The position numbers and the translations under genes were made by a program. Under the pieces are notes generated by a model that saw nothing but the letters and a program-made list of their open reading frames with translations, was not told the origin of the DNA and searched no databases. Positions 6,804 through 13,848 of a stretch of 14,321 nt of DNA are shown piece by piece (position 1 is the stretch's first letter; every line of letters starts with the position of its first letter). The stretch covers positions 1 through 14,321 of the forward strand of contig CAKPRX010000058.1 of assembly GCA_934183135.1 (NCBI GenBank), in the 5' to 3' direction. Origin of the DNA: an uncultured Prevotella sp. Lineage in GTDB: Bacteria > Bacteroidota > Bacteroidia > Bacteroidales > Bacteroidaceae.

Positions 6804-7529
6804 TTAGTCGCGGCTGTTGCCGAAAAAGCGCAGCAGATACAGGAAGAGGTTTACAAAGTCGAGATACAGGCTGAGCGCGCCCGTTACAGCCATCTTCTGA
6901 CTGGTCTCGCCGCCGTCGGGAGCCTGGGCCAGCATCATCTTAATCTGCTGGCTGTCCCATGCGGTAAGTCCCACGAATACCAGCACACCGATGATACTTA
7001 CCACCGTGTCTAACATGGAACTATGCAGGAAGATGTTGACCACACCGGCCAGTATTAGACCCAGCAGGGCCATGAAGAGCAGTCCGCCCATACGGGTAAG
7101 GTCGCGGCGGGTGGTGTAGCCGTAGAGTGCCATCAGTCCGAAGGTGCCTGCCGTGATGGCAAAGGTCTTGATGATGGCTGTGTAGGAAAAGAGTACGAAG
7201 ATGCTGGACAGGGTAACACCGTTGAGCGCCGCGAAGATGATAAACATCAGGGTGGTGGCCGTCAGCGAGCGGTTCTCCTTAAACACGCTACCCGAAATCT
7301 TCCACACCAGCACCAGCTCGGCTATGATGAGCACCCAGATGGATAGCTGGCTGCCGTAAATAAGTTGCAACAGGCCCGGCGATGCCGCTACGGCATAGGC
7401 CATGACACCACTGATGGCCAGGGCCATGGTCATCCATACATATACTTTGCGCATGAGGGCTGGAAAAGCGGCTGACAGGGCCACGCCCTCCTTCTCTCTG
7501 ATCAGATTGTCCAAATCGTTAATGTTCAT
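6804..7529 (-). CDS. Bax inhibitor-1 (YccA/YetJ) family membrane protein
   Basis: This 241-residue integral membrane protein of the BI-1/TMBIM family has about seven hydrophobic segments, at roughly 29-50, 62-77, 91-106, 108-121, 125-138, 149-168, 174-190 and 214-236 (the last partly re-entrant). Two family aspartates are visible, D192 in TAWDSQQIK and D224 in LYLDFVNLFLYLLRFFG. In Bacillus YetJ the corresponding pair forms a pH-sensitive calcium leak gate. Bacterial members are linked to ion leak and to membrane protease control (YccA with FtsH), but the role in Bacteroidota is not established. It is a single gene with its own promoter candidate at 7620-7627 and a hairpin after its stop. Confidence 0.9.
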   Translation of the reverse strand: MNINDLDNLIREKEGVALSAAFPALMRKVYVWMTMALAISGVMAYAVAASPGLLQLIYGSQLSIWVLIIAELVLVWKISGSVFKENRSLTATTLMFIIFAALNGVTLSSIFVLFSYTAIIKTFAITAGTFGLMALYGYTTRRDLTRMGGLLFMALLGLILAGVVNIFLHSSMLDTVVSIIGVLVFVGLTAWDSQQIKMMLAQAPDGGETSQKMAVTGALSLYLDFVNLFLYLLRFFGNSRD

Positions 7530-7619
7530 AATCGTCTATTTGTTATATATTAATAATGTATAGTACTTCGCTGCCCATGGTGGCGCTGGCCGGAGCCGTA
7601 GTGCCAGGGCTTACAGGTG

Positions 7620-7627
7620 CAAATATA
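7620..7627 (-). promoter_or_regulatory. Possible -7 element for the BI-1 family gene
   Basis: On the minus strand TATATTTG matches the Bacteroidota -7 TAnnTTTG consensus, about 91 nt upstream of the ATG. No good TTG lies at the -33 distance, so this is a weaker candidate. Confidence 0.4.
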
Positions 7628-7967
7628 GGCATAATAATCCATTTGTACCCACTGCCGTTACCGATTTTTTGCAACCTGGCGGCAGTTTTATATATTATTA
7701 TCACAACAAATAGCGTGCCAACCTATAAAAGTGCAAAAGTAAAGGACACGGAAACCACCGGAACCGCCACGAGTGTAAAAGTAAAATGGTAAAAGTGTAA
7801 AAAGGGAAAAAGTAGTAGGGTAGAGAAATCCTCCGAGACAATGGAATTTATCACCCCATTCATGGAGACCGGCCTTTGTGTTTCCTATAGCCATCATTAG
7901 CGAGCTGGGAGCCGTCATTCCGAAAAGAAATCGTAGCTATCGTAAAGCAGTAGTTGAACGTTAAATC

Positions 7968-8082
7968 TTGGAAAAACGGACAAAAAAGACCATATTTGCC
8001 TTGGAAAAACGGACAAAATATAGTATTTTTGCCTTGGAAAAACGGACAAGACGCGCTTTTCTTGTACTGAAAAAACGGATAA
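7968..8082 (+). repeat. Four-copy 33-bp tandem array with promoter-like units
   Basis: TTGGAAAAACGGACAA occurs identically at 7968-7983, 8001-8016 and 8034-8049, and as CTGAAAAAACGGATAA at 8067-8082. The starts are exactly 33 bp apart. Unit 2 reads as a full Bacteroidota promoter on the plus strand: TTG (8001-8003), 20 nt, TATTTTTG (8024-8031). Unit 1 has the same layout with CATATTTG (7991-7998). The array ends 4 bp before the ATG of the ATPase remnant. It also reads open for about 40 codons as an 11-residue repeat (LEKRTKKTIFA-like), but without an ATG. Copies 1-3 are identical in the 16-bp core and differ in the rest. Confidence 0.8.
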
Positions 8083-8086
8083 AGAT

Positions 8087-8193
8087 ATGATTAAACGTAA
8101 GATAGACAGTTATTTAGAATGTTTTTCTTGAACGTAATCAAAAAAGCAGCGCTGTTTGCAGGAACCAGGCAGGTCGGAAGAACCTTTTTTATA
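8087..8193 (+). pseudogene. Remnant of an AAA ATPase (ATP-binding protein) gene
   Basis: The ATG at 8087 opens MIKRKIDSYLECF, which resembles the start of the large Bacteroidales family of AAA ATPases with a C-terminal DUF4143-type domain. That frame stops at 8129. Shifting by one base within the T-run at 8122-8126 restores FLNVIKKAALFAGTRQVGRTFFI, which lines up with the family's P-loop region (usually GARQxGKT); here the lysine has become arginine. This second frame stops at 8194. Only about 36 codons survive of a gene normally near 380-400 codons, and the receptor gene follows in the opposite direction. It is dead by frameshift, altered Walker A and truncation. The family call comes from remembered family character, not a search. 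Confidence 0.5.
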
Positions 8194-8217
8194 TGACTAT
8201 GTTCATCCAGAAAGAGC

Positions 8218-8260
8218 AGCAGCTCCCGTCCAGCTATAAGATAGATTTGACGGGGCTGCT
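8218..8260 (-). terminator. Hairpin after the TonB-dependent receptor gene
   Basis: AGCAGCTCCCGTC (8218-8230) pairs with GACGGGGCTGCT (8249-8260), 12 bp with one bulged T. It lies 13 bp past the stop of the leftward receptor gene. On the minus strand the following sequence is only mildly T-rich, so it is a probable but imperfect terminator of the three-gene cassette. Confidence 0.5.
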
Positions 8261-8273
8261 TTAGGCGTATCTT

Positions 8274-10605
8274 TTACATTCTGTTCTTCTGCCCTTGGCC
8301 TGCACCTGTTCCCTTGTACTTGCTGTTGGTGGCATTGAGGCGGTAACGGATGCTTAGCGTGACACTGCTGGTCGAATAGGTGTCGTAAAAAGTTGTGCGC
8401 TGTGCGCCAGAATAAAAGGTGCGGTGCTGGTTGCCAGTTCCGAAAAGGTCGGATGCATCGAGTGTCAGCGTCAGGCGGTTGTTGAGCAACGACTTGTAGA
8501 ACGACAAATCGGTATTGAAGTAGCCCTGGCAGATATGTTTGTTACCCATGTTGCCCTCGGTCTGCGCGGTAGTTATGACAGAAGCCGTCAGCCACTTGAG
8601 GTCGAACGTGTTGGAGAGCTGAAATACAGCTACGGGATTGCCGAGCTTGTTACCGACGTGTGTCTCCATAGAGAGCCATTGCTTATAGAGCATCGCTTCC
8701 AAGGTCGGATGCCATAGCCCGAAGGCTGGATTCAGCGTTAGTCCGGCTTGGGAAGAGTTGTAGCTGTTGATGTTCTCGGGCCGGACGAGCGACTTCAGGG
8801 GGTCTTGTTGGTAGGTCTGTGTCATGGAGCAGATTTCGTTGGCGATATGCGAGTAGATGAACTGCAGATGGAGCCAACTCCAGGAGAGACTGTAGGTAAG
8901 GTTGCGCATAATCGAGGGTACAAGAAATGGGTTGCCAGACTCGTAAGTGTACTGGTTGTCGTATTGCACGCCGCTTCTGAGCTCGTTATAGCTGGGGCGA
9001 TAGATGTCGGAGGCATAGGTCAGCTGCATCTGTGTCTTGCCGACGGGAAGCGAGAGCGCCAACGAGGGAAACCAGTTGCCGTATGTCTTGCTCTGCTCGG
9101 CTATATACAGGTCATGGTCGTAATAGTCGAAATCGTTGTACTCGTAGCGCAGCCCGGCTTGTAATGTCAAAGGGCCGAATGTGCGGTTGTAGTCGATGAA
9201 AGCCGATGTCATAGCCTCCTTGACTTTCTCGTTCTCGTTGTCTGCCAGCTCAGGCTCTACATGATAAAGTGTCCGACGGTTCACTGCGCTATATTCTCCT
9301 CCAAATGACAGCGAACCTTTCAGCAATGGGACGCTTAGAACGAGCTTGGACGCAACCATGGAGTTGCGGTTGTCTCGATAGGAGTTGACTTCCGAAGTCT
9401 CAGCCTCTGCTTGGCTGCGCTCGTTGAGTTCCGTTTCAGATAGGCTCATCCACGTTTTCTTGCCATACCAATAATAGTCAGTATTGAAATCGACCTTCAC
9501 CGACCCAATCTTGCCCATATAATAGGCATTGGAAGAGTAGACAGTTGACTGTCCAGGACTTAGGAAGTCAGCGGTTGATGATTGCTTCAGTACGGTGTTC
9601 TGCATGGTATGGAAAGCCTCCGCCCCAGCGCCCTCGTTTCTTGCATAGCGATTGTAGCTGATGCTGGCTCCTAAGTCGTTGCCCTCGTTGGGCCTATAGC
9701 TGAAGCCCACGCGGGCGTAGGGGTTCACATTGGTGTATTCTTGATGGACATTCATCGTCTGCTGCCAAGTGTCGGCCAGGTAAGACATCTGGCGAACCTG
9801 CTTGTTGTCGGGTGTATGGGTGTAGGCACCGTAAAGGAAGCCGTTGATGTCCAAGCCACCTTTGCGATAGTTGGCTTGGAAAGACTCGTAAGAGCTCAGG
9901 CGCTTATCTTCGTTGAGGTTGAAAGTGGTTTTGTCGTCTAAGCTGAAACCCTCGCCCTGTGGCTTCTTGGTAGTAATGCGGATAACGCTCTTTACGTTGG
10001 CCTCATAGCGTGCTCCGGGGTTGTTGATAACTTCTATCTTCTTGATTTCGTTGGGTTGTAGGCGCTGCAAATCCATGTTGTCTTGCATCTTTCTACCATT
10101 GATGTAGATGACAGGGGCTCCTCGGCCAAATACTTCAATCTGGCCATCCCTTAGCCGATACGTTGGGGATGCGAGAGAGCAGTTGCTCCATGCTGCTTGT
10201 CTTTTCCAGTATGCTGCCTGCCACGATGGTCGACATGCCCTCGCCGCTCAGAATGATTTTCGGCAAGTGGCTCTTGACCACCACTTCGCCGAGCAGCTTG
10301 CTGTCTTCTTCCATCGTGATGATGCCTATACTCTCGCCTGTGCAATCTTTTAAGACAGTCTTATAGCCTACAGATGTTACCTTGATGAAGCCGTCGTTAC
10401 ACGAAGCGTTGATAGTGAAACATCCATCCTCTCCACTCACAGCCCCCTTGACGAAAGCGGAGTCTTGCCGGTTCAGAAGTACGACATTGGCAAAAGTCAG
10501 GGGCTCGCCCTTGGCATCGACCACTTTGCCAGTGATGCCCTGTGCCATTATCGATGTCATAGCCGATAGGCACAAGGCTATTGTAAGGAATATCTTTCTT
10601 TTCAT
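8274..10605 (-). pseudogene. TonB-dependent receptor, outer-membrane beta-barrel family, frameshifted
   Basis: The start at 10605 encodes a signal peptide (MKRKIFLTIALCLSAMTSIMAQ), then a carboxypeptidase-regulatory-like domain (about 23-110, GITGKVVDAKGEPLTFANVVL) and the start of a plug domain (SSMEQLLSRIPNVSAK). After codon 152 one extra base in the C-run at 10148-10150 shifts the frame, which stops at 10135. The other frame continues exactly in register with DGQIEVFGRGAPVIYINGRK, then LQPNEIKKIEVINNPGARYEA, the plug end typical of OMP_b-brl_3 proteins, and about 570 residues of aromatic-rich beta strands to 8274. With one base removed the protein is 776 residues, normal for the family. 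Substrate is unknown. The break is either a real mutation or phase variant, or a sequencing error. It starts 4 bp after the upstream gene's stop. Confidence 0.85.
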
Positions 10606-10609
10606 ATCT

Positions 10610-11374
10610 TTATTTCAGTTCAAAGGTCGCCATGAGCAATACATTCTTTCCGTCAATATCCACTTCGTGGAAGAAGCGATAAGTGCCAGGCTGGTTGGGG
10701 TGAATGTCTGGGAAGAGGTGGGCGGTAAGAGTGCCGCTTTGCCCGTCACTCAGTATATGGCCGACATCCTTGAATACGCAGTCGGTTGGTATCAAGAACC
10801 AGTTGCCATCCTTGGCTTGGGCCGTGATACGGTATTTTTCGCCATACATGGCTTCTCTGCCACTGCGGTTGGTTATTATGAATTTGATTTCTGTGCTATT
10901 CGGCGGATAGGCGGACTTCTCTGCTTGGATAGAGATGCCTTGATAAGAACTTGGCCCTGTCGTGTTGTCCATAACAGGGTCCAACTTGCTCCCGAACTTG
11001 ATGGCTGGCGAGCTGTATATCTGCCTGCGAAACTCCTGCTGCTTTTTCTTGGTGTTCCAGCGGAGCATGACATCAACAGAGTTGGTTCCTATCCCAAATC
11101 CGACAACGTTTCGTAAGGCGGGTGTCTTATCTTCTGTCAGAAATTTCTTTTCGAGGGCGCGCTTGATATGTCTTAGCTCCTTTTGAGAATATCTTCGGGC
11201 CGAGCCCTTATGGGAGATCTTCTTCCTTTTGAGGGCTTTCTTCTGGCTTATGGTCGCAGCTCTCTTTGGCTGATTGGCATAGGAAAAACGGCAAGCCGAA
11301 GAAGCTGCTTGTATGGAGAGGATTAGTGCCAGCCCCAATGTTATTTTACAGCAGAGTCTATACATCAGCTTCAT
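10610..11374 (-). CDS. Secreted protein with C-terminal bacterial Ig-like domain
   Basis: This is a 254-residue exported protein. Residues 1-28 form a signal peptide (hydrophobic core ITLGLALILSIQ, then AASSAC). The site near Cys28 is not a good lipobox, so signal peptidase I cleavage is more likely. Residues 33-75 are rich in lysine and arginine. A middle segment (88-127, NVVGFGIGTNSVDVMLRWNT to SSPAIKFG) is recognised from no named family. Residues 147-253 (ISIQAEKSAYPPNSTEIKFIITN, then LFPDIHPNQPGTYRFF to ATFELK) match the immunoglobulin-like fold of the Big_14 type, with the usual Y-P-P and PGxYR features. The stop is 4 bp before the receptor start, so the two are surely cotranscribed. 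It may be a periplasmic or surface partner of the receptor; function unknown. Confidence 0.75.
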   Translation of the reverse strand: MKLMYRLCCKITLGLALILSIQAASSACRFSYANQPKRAATISQKKALKRKKISHKGSARRYSQKELRHIKRALEKKFLTEDKTPALRNVVGFGIGTNSVDVMLRWNTKKKQQEFRRQIYSSPAIKFGSKLDPVMDNTTGPSSYQGISIQAEKSAYPPNSTEIKFIITNRSGREAMYGEKYRITAQAKDGNWFLIPTDCVFKDVGHILSDGQSGTLTAHLFPDIHPNQPGTYRFFHEVDIDGKNVLLMATFELK

Positions 11375-11421
11375 GAGCGCGCGTCTCCTAATTCTTTATT
11401 CTGCTTGTAAGACATCTGTTG

Positions 11422-12036
11422 CTACTCATTGACGATGTCGCCTCCGTTGATATACGTAAGAACCAGGCGGCGAACCACGGCGCGAATGTCTTCATTGGGA
11501 AACTTTTGGCGATATTTATCCGTGAGGTCTTCGCAGAAATACCATTTGCTGCCAGCCAGAGACGCAGGATTATTTCGCTTCACAAATACATCGTATGTTG
11601 CAACAGGCTTGCCATCCTTAGCGGTCGCAGGTACAATATTCCATTTGTACCAAGTAAGATTTGTAGATACAGCCGGGAGCAATTTATAATTATCCTTCCA
11701 CTCTGCCTTGCCGGCATAATTCAATATGTATTTATCACCAGACTTGTCGTCCTTGGGGTTTACCGCATATAGATCATTCGTAGAATATTTATTCATGATA
11801 AGTTGATAAACTTTGCTCCCTCCAAAGGGAGGATTCTCCGTTAAGTCTTGCTTTATCTTTTCGCAAGCCTGTGGCGCATCTACAGCGACCTCCACCTCTC
11901 CTGTGAAATTTGCAATGGTTCTTGTTGGCTGTGGGTTTGGGTGCTCCTGCTTTTTATCATCGTCATTATTGTCACTTGTGCAAGCAACAAGGGTAGCAAT
12001 CAGCAGCAACATAGAAAGTCTTAATAAATGCTTCAT
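11422..12036 (-). CDS. Putative surface lipoprotein, unknown function
   Basis: This 204-residue lipoprotein has the signal MKHLLRLSMLLLIATLVAC with lipidated Cys19. The next residues, TSDNNDDDKKQ, are strongly acidic and resemble the S-D-rich lipoprotein export signal that sends Bacteroidota lipoproteins to the cell surface. A Pro/Gln linker follows to about residue 40. The remaining 160 residues form an unrecognised globular domain with several Trp/Tyr (LTWYKWNIVPAT, GSKWYFCEDL) and a single non-lipid cysteine near the C-terminal third. The AT content is higher than in the arginine genes. It is first in the leftward cassette, 47 bp before the Ig-like gene. A lipoprotein beside a TonB receptor is a common Bacteroidota uptake arrangement, but this is not SusD-like in size or sequence. 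Confidence 0.75.
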   Translation of the reverse strand: MKHLLRLSMLLLIATLVACTSDNNDDDKKQEHPNPQPTRTIANFTGEVEVAVDAPQACEKIKQDLTENPPFGGSKVYQLIMNKYSTNDLYAVNPKDDKSGDKYILNYAGKAEWKDNYKLLPAVSTNLTWYKWNIVPATAKDGKPVATYDVFVKRNNPASLAGSKWYFCEDLTDKYRQKFPNEDIRAVVRRLVLTYINGGDIVNE

Positions 12037-12476
12037 GTGGTAAATCGTTATTTTATGGGTTGTTTTTTTATTTAAACGCCGAATTTGCTAAAATCTTATA
12101 TGAGGTTGCAACTTCTTTTATCGGAGTGGTTGCTTAGCTGCTTGGATAGCTTCGCAGACTGTAATAGGCGAGGGGAGTGCCAAGGTTTTCCAGAGGGCGC
12201 TATGCTGATTGGGGGGATGGTCTTTGCTGTCCCGCTAAGGCTACGATGTAAACCGTTGGAATGTTCCAAACCCTATTCACAGTATGCTCGGGAATGGTCG
12301 CGCTTCTTTCTTGGTACGGCCTGTGGCATCTCCTTTACACCTTATTATATATACGCGTGCGCGCGAAGCCGTATGAAAGAGACAAAATAAATCTGAGTTT
12401 GATTTTGTAGAACTCCGGAAAAGTCCTAAATTTGCAGTAGCACTCCTAATAGGCATCTTAATTATACATAACTGAT
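12037..12476. other. 440-bp divergent spacer
   Basis: This spacer separates the leftward envelope cassette from the rightward DUF3467 gene. It contains the DUF3467 promoter (12405-12434), a TTGGAATGTTCCAA palindrome at 12256-12269 and a T-run leader upstream of the lipoprotein gene. No clean TAnnTTTG promoter was found for the leftward cassette. An open frame at 12085-12390 (plus) has an unlikely Cys- and Arg-rich composition and is not called. Confidence 0.5.
12405..12434 (+). promoter_or_regulatory. Promoter of the DUF3467 gene
   Basis: TTG (12405-12407), a 19-nt spacer and TAAATTTG (12427-12434) fit the Bacteroidota -33/-7 consensus well. Transcription would start near 12440, giving a leader of roughly 35 nt. 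Confidence 0.7.
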
Positions 12477-12797
12477 ATGGACAACAATCATAAGGAACAG
12501 GCAGCGTCGCTACAGGTAAATCTGAAGCCAGAGGTGGCTTCGGGCATATATGCCAACATCGTATTAATCAATCACTCGCAAAGCGAGTTTGTCGTAGACT
12601 TTGCCCAGACGCTCCCCGGGCTGCCTAAGCCTGAGGTGGTGAGCCGCGTAATCCTGTCGCCCGATAATGCCAAGCGCCTATTGGCGGCATTGGAAGAGAA
12701 TATCCGTACTTACGAGCGTGAGCATGGGCCGATAGGTCTCGATTCTTCAGCATCGCGGGTGATTGGCCCGTTTGGCCCGAATAAGGGCGAGGCGTAA
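12477..12797 (+). CDS. DUF3467 domain-containing protein
   Basis: This 106-residue protein fits the DUF3467 family along its whole length: an N-terminal polar tail, a beta strand pair LQVNLKPEVASGIYANIVLINHSQSEFVVDFAQTLPG (about 12-48), VVSRVILSPDNAKRLLAALEENIRTYE (54-80), then a Gly/Pro tail. The PDNAKRLLxALxxN helix is the clearest family feature. No signal peptide or membrane helix is present, so it is cytoplasmic. The function is unknown. In other Bacteroidales the gene sits between rpoC and rpsL. Here it keeps its place before rpsL, but rpoC is not upstream and it has its own promoter. Confidence 0.85.
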   Translation: MDNNHKEQAASLQVNLKPEVASGIYANIVLINHSQSEFVVDFAQTLPGLPKPEVVSRVILSPDNAKRLLAALEENIRTYEREHGPIGLDSSASRVIGPFGPNKGEA

Positions 12798-13285
12798 CAG
12801 ATATTCTCTTGAGTGGCAGGCCGAAGGAGGATGGCCTGCAGGCTATTGGCAGAGTGGGTGTCGGTGCAAACTGCTACTTGTTAGTTGGGTGTTTGGGTGG
12901 GTGCCTATGGTTCTTATGGGCTTCCGTCCATTTGTATATATTCTCTTTTCCATCATTGGGATGGCGCTCTGGGGTGGTGGTGTCCATCGGCCTGCTTCGG
13001 GGTGCTATGGCGGTGTTTCTGGAGGTCGTTTTAGCCTCAAAAGTGGTAATCTTGGCGACTCGATTGATTACTCCGGCGCTCGAAACAGCGGTCTTCGGAC
13101 GCGAAAAATAAATAAAAAACGCTATCAAGTGTTAAATTTTCATATCTGCTGATGCTTTATAATATGTATAATTAGGTGGTTTCGAGGAAAGTTAGTAACT
13201 TTGCAGCCCGAAACGGCATGGAATATCCGCTTCAAAACGATTGATAATAACAAAAATAAAATATATAAATTAAAAAAGTAAAACT
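12798..13285 (+). other. 488-bp spacer between DUF3467 and rpsL
   Basis: No convincing gene is present. Open frames at 12809-13111 and 12763-13152 start with TTG and are low-quality hydrophobic or mixed translations. Visible items are a perfect 7-bp hairpin just past the DUF3467 stop (GCAGGCC 12816-12822, GGCCTGC 12833-12839) without a T-tract, a G-rich patch near 12886-12900, and the rpsL promoter with an A-rich leader. Confidence 0.5.
13172..13203 (+). promoter_or_regulatory. Promoter of rpsL
   Basis: TAACTTTG (13196-13203) is a good -7 element, with a near-match TTA at the -33 position (13172-13174, 21-nt spacing). The resulting leader of about 75 nt is A-rich close to the ATG, as is usual for highly expressed Bacteroidota genes that lack Shine-Dalgarno sequences. 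Confidence 0.55.
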
Positions 13286-13666
13286 ATGCCTACAATTCAA
13301 CAGTTGGTAAGAAAAGGCAGAAACGTGTTGGCAGACAAGAGCAAGTCTCCCGCGCTGGACAATTGTCCTCAGCGTCGTGGCGTTTGCGTCCGCGTCTACA
13401 CTACAACACCTAAGAAGCCTAATTCGGCAATGCGTAAGGTTGCCCGTGTGCGTCTGACAAACCAGAAGGAAGTGAACTCTTACATTCCAGGAGAGGGTCA
13501 CAACCTGCAGGAGCACTCAATCGTGCTGGTTCGTGGCGGTCGTGTGAAGGACCTCCCTGGTGTACGCTATCACATCGTTCGTGGTACATTGGATACCGCT
13601 GGCGTTGCCAATCGTACACAGCGTCGTTCTAAGTACGGTGCCAAGCGTCCTAAGGCCAAGAAGTAA
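13286..13666 (+). CDS. rpsL: 30S ribosomal protein S12
   Basis: S12 is a decoding-centre protein of the small ribosomal subunit. The 126-residue sequence is canonical: [12 protein letters not shown] at the start, the [19 protein letters not shown] loop, and [28 protein letters not shown]. Lys43 and Lys88, where substitutions often give streptomycin resistance, are both wild type. Asp89, the usual methylthiolation site, is present. The C-terminus is a short Lys-rich tail (KRPKAKK), shorter than in some Bacteroides. The start is fixed by homology. It has its own promoter and is followed after 182 bp by rpsG. Confidence 0.98.
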   Translation: MPTIQQLVRKGRNVLADKSKSPALDNCPQRRGVCVRVYTTTPKKPNSAMRKVARVRLTNQKEVNSYIPGEGHNLQEHSIVLVRGGRVKDLPGVRYHIVRGTLDTAGVANRTQRRSKYGAKRPKAKK

Positions 13667-13681
13667 TCGGCCCGTGGGATG

Positions 13682-13731
13682 TATATGCCAAAAGTTCGCA
13701 GGCGGTGGCGCCTGAGAGCTTGCGGCATGTA
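13682..13731 (+). ncRNA. Structured intercistronic element between rpsL and rpsG
   Basis: Three stems stack through two symmetric internal loops: TATATGCC (13682-13689) with GGCATGTA (13724-13731); AAG (13692-13694) with CTT (13719-13721); CAGGCG (13699-13704) with CGCCTG (13709-13714) closing a GTGG loop. The internal loops are 2x2 (AA/GC) and 4x4 (TTCG/AGAG). An A-run, not a T-run, follows, so it is not an intrinsic terminator. In E. coli ribosomal protein S7 represses its operon by binding the rpsL-rpsG spacer, so a cis-regulatory S7 site is a reasonable inference. It may also be a processing site. Confidence 0.55.
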
Positions 13732-13785
13732 AAAAAACAAAAGAATATTATTATTGTTTTGCTGGAGAATGACAAAGGTTGAGTA

Positions 13786-13805
13786 AATGCCAGAGAGCTG
13801 GCGTT
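13786..13805 (+). other. Second hairpin upstream of rpsG
   Basis: AATGCCAG (13786-13793) pairs with CTGGCGTT (13798-13805), 8 bp including one G-T wobble, around an AGAG loop, 43 nt before the rpsG ATG. It may be part of the same intercistronic regulatory region as the larger structure upstream. Confidence 0.4.
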
Positions 13806-13848
13806 GAAGAACAAAGTAACAGCCTCCGCAGAATTAAAGAAACTAAAA

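Larger units (their letters stand above)
7530..8273. other. 744-bp spacer without an intact gene
   Basis: The spacer contains the BI-1 gene promoter candidate, an A-rich stretch (7725-7820) with near-copies of AGTGYAAAAGTAAA, a segment (7825-7920) with no convincing gene, a 33-bp tandem repeat array (7968-8082), an ATPase remnant (8087-8193) and a hairpin (8218-8260). The small open frames here (7556-7792 plus, 7688-7918 minus) have unlikely composition and recognised no family. Confidence 0.6.

Noticed and set aside
7688..7918. 76-codon minus-strand open frame
   Set aside because: Odd composition, no family recognised, runs over A-rich spacer sequence and the BI-1 upstream region.
7968..8082. 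33-bp array considered as a CRISPR array
   Set aside because: The repeat is only 16 bp with 17-bp partly similar interspaces, there are four units, and no cas gene is present. A tandem repeat explains it better.
10382..11116. 244-codon plus-strand frame over the Ig-like gene and the start of the receptor gene
   Set aside because: It crosses two real minus-strand genes with signal peptides and domain matches.
12085..12390. 101-codon plus-strand open frame in the divergent spacer
   Set aside because: Cys- and Arg-rich low-quality translation, no promoter in front; its end lies just before the DUF3467 promoter.
12840..12905. G-rich patch that might form a quadruplex
   Set aside because: Only three GGG tracts are close together; the fourth is about 30 nt away, so it is a weak candidate.
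12763..13152. Plus-strand open frames at 12763-13152 and 12809-13111
   Set aside because: Both need a TTG start; the first overlaps the end of DUF3467. Their translations resemble no family and lack support from composition.
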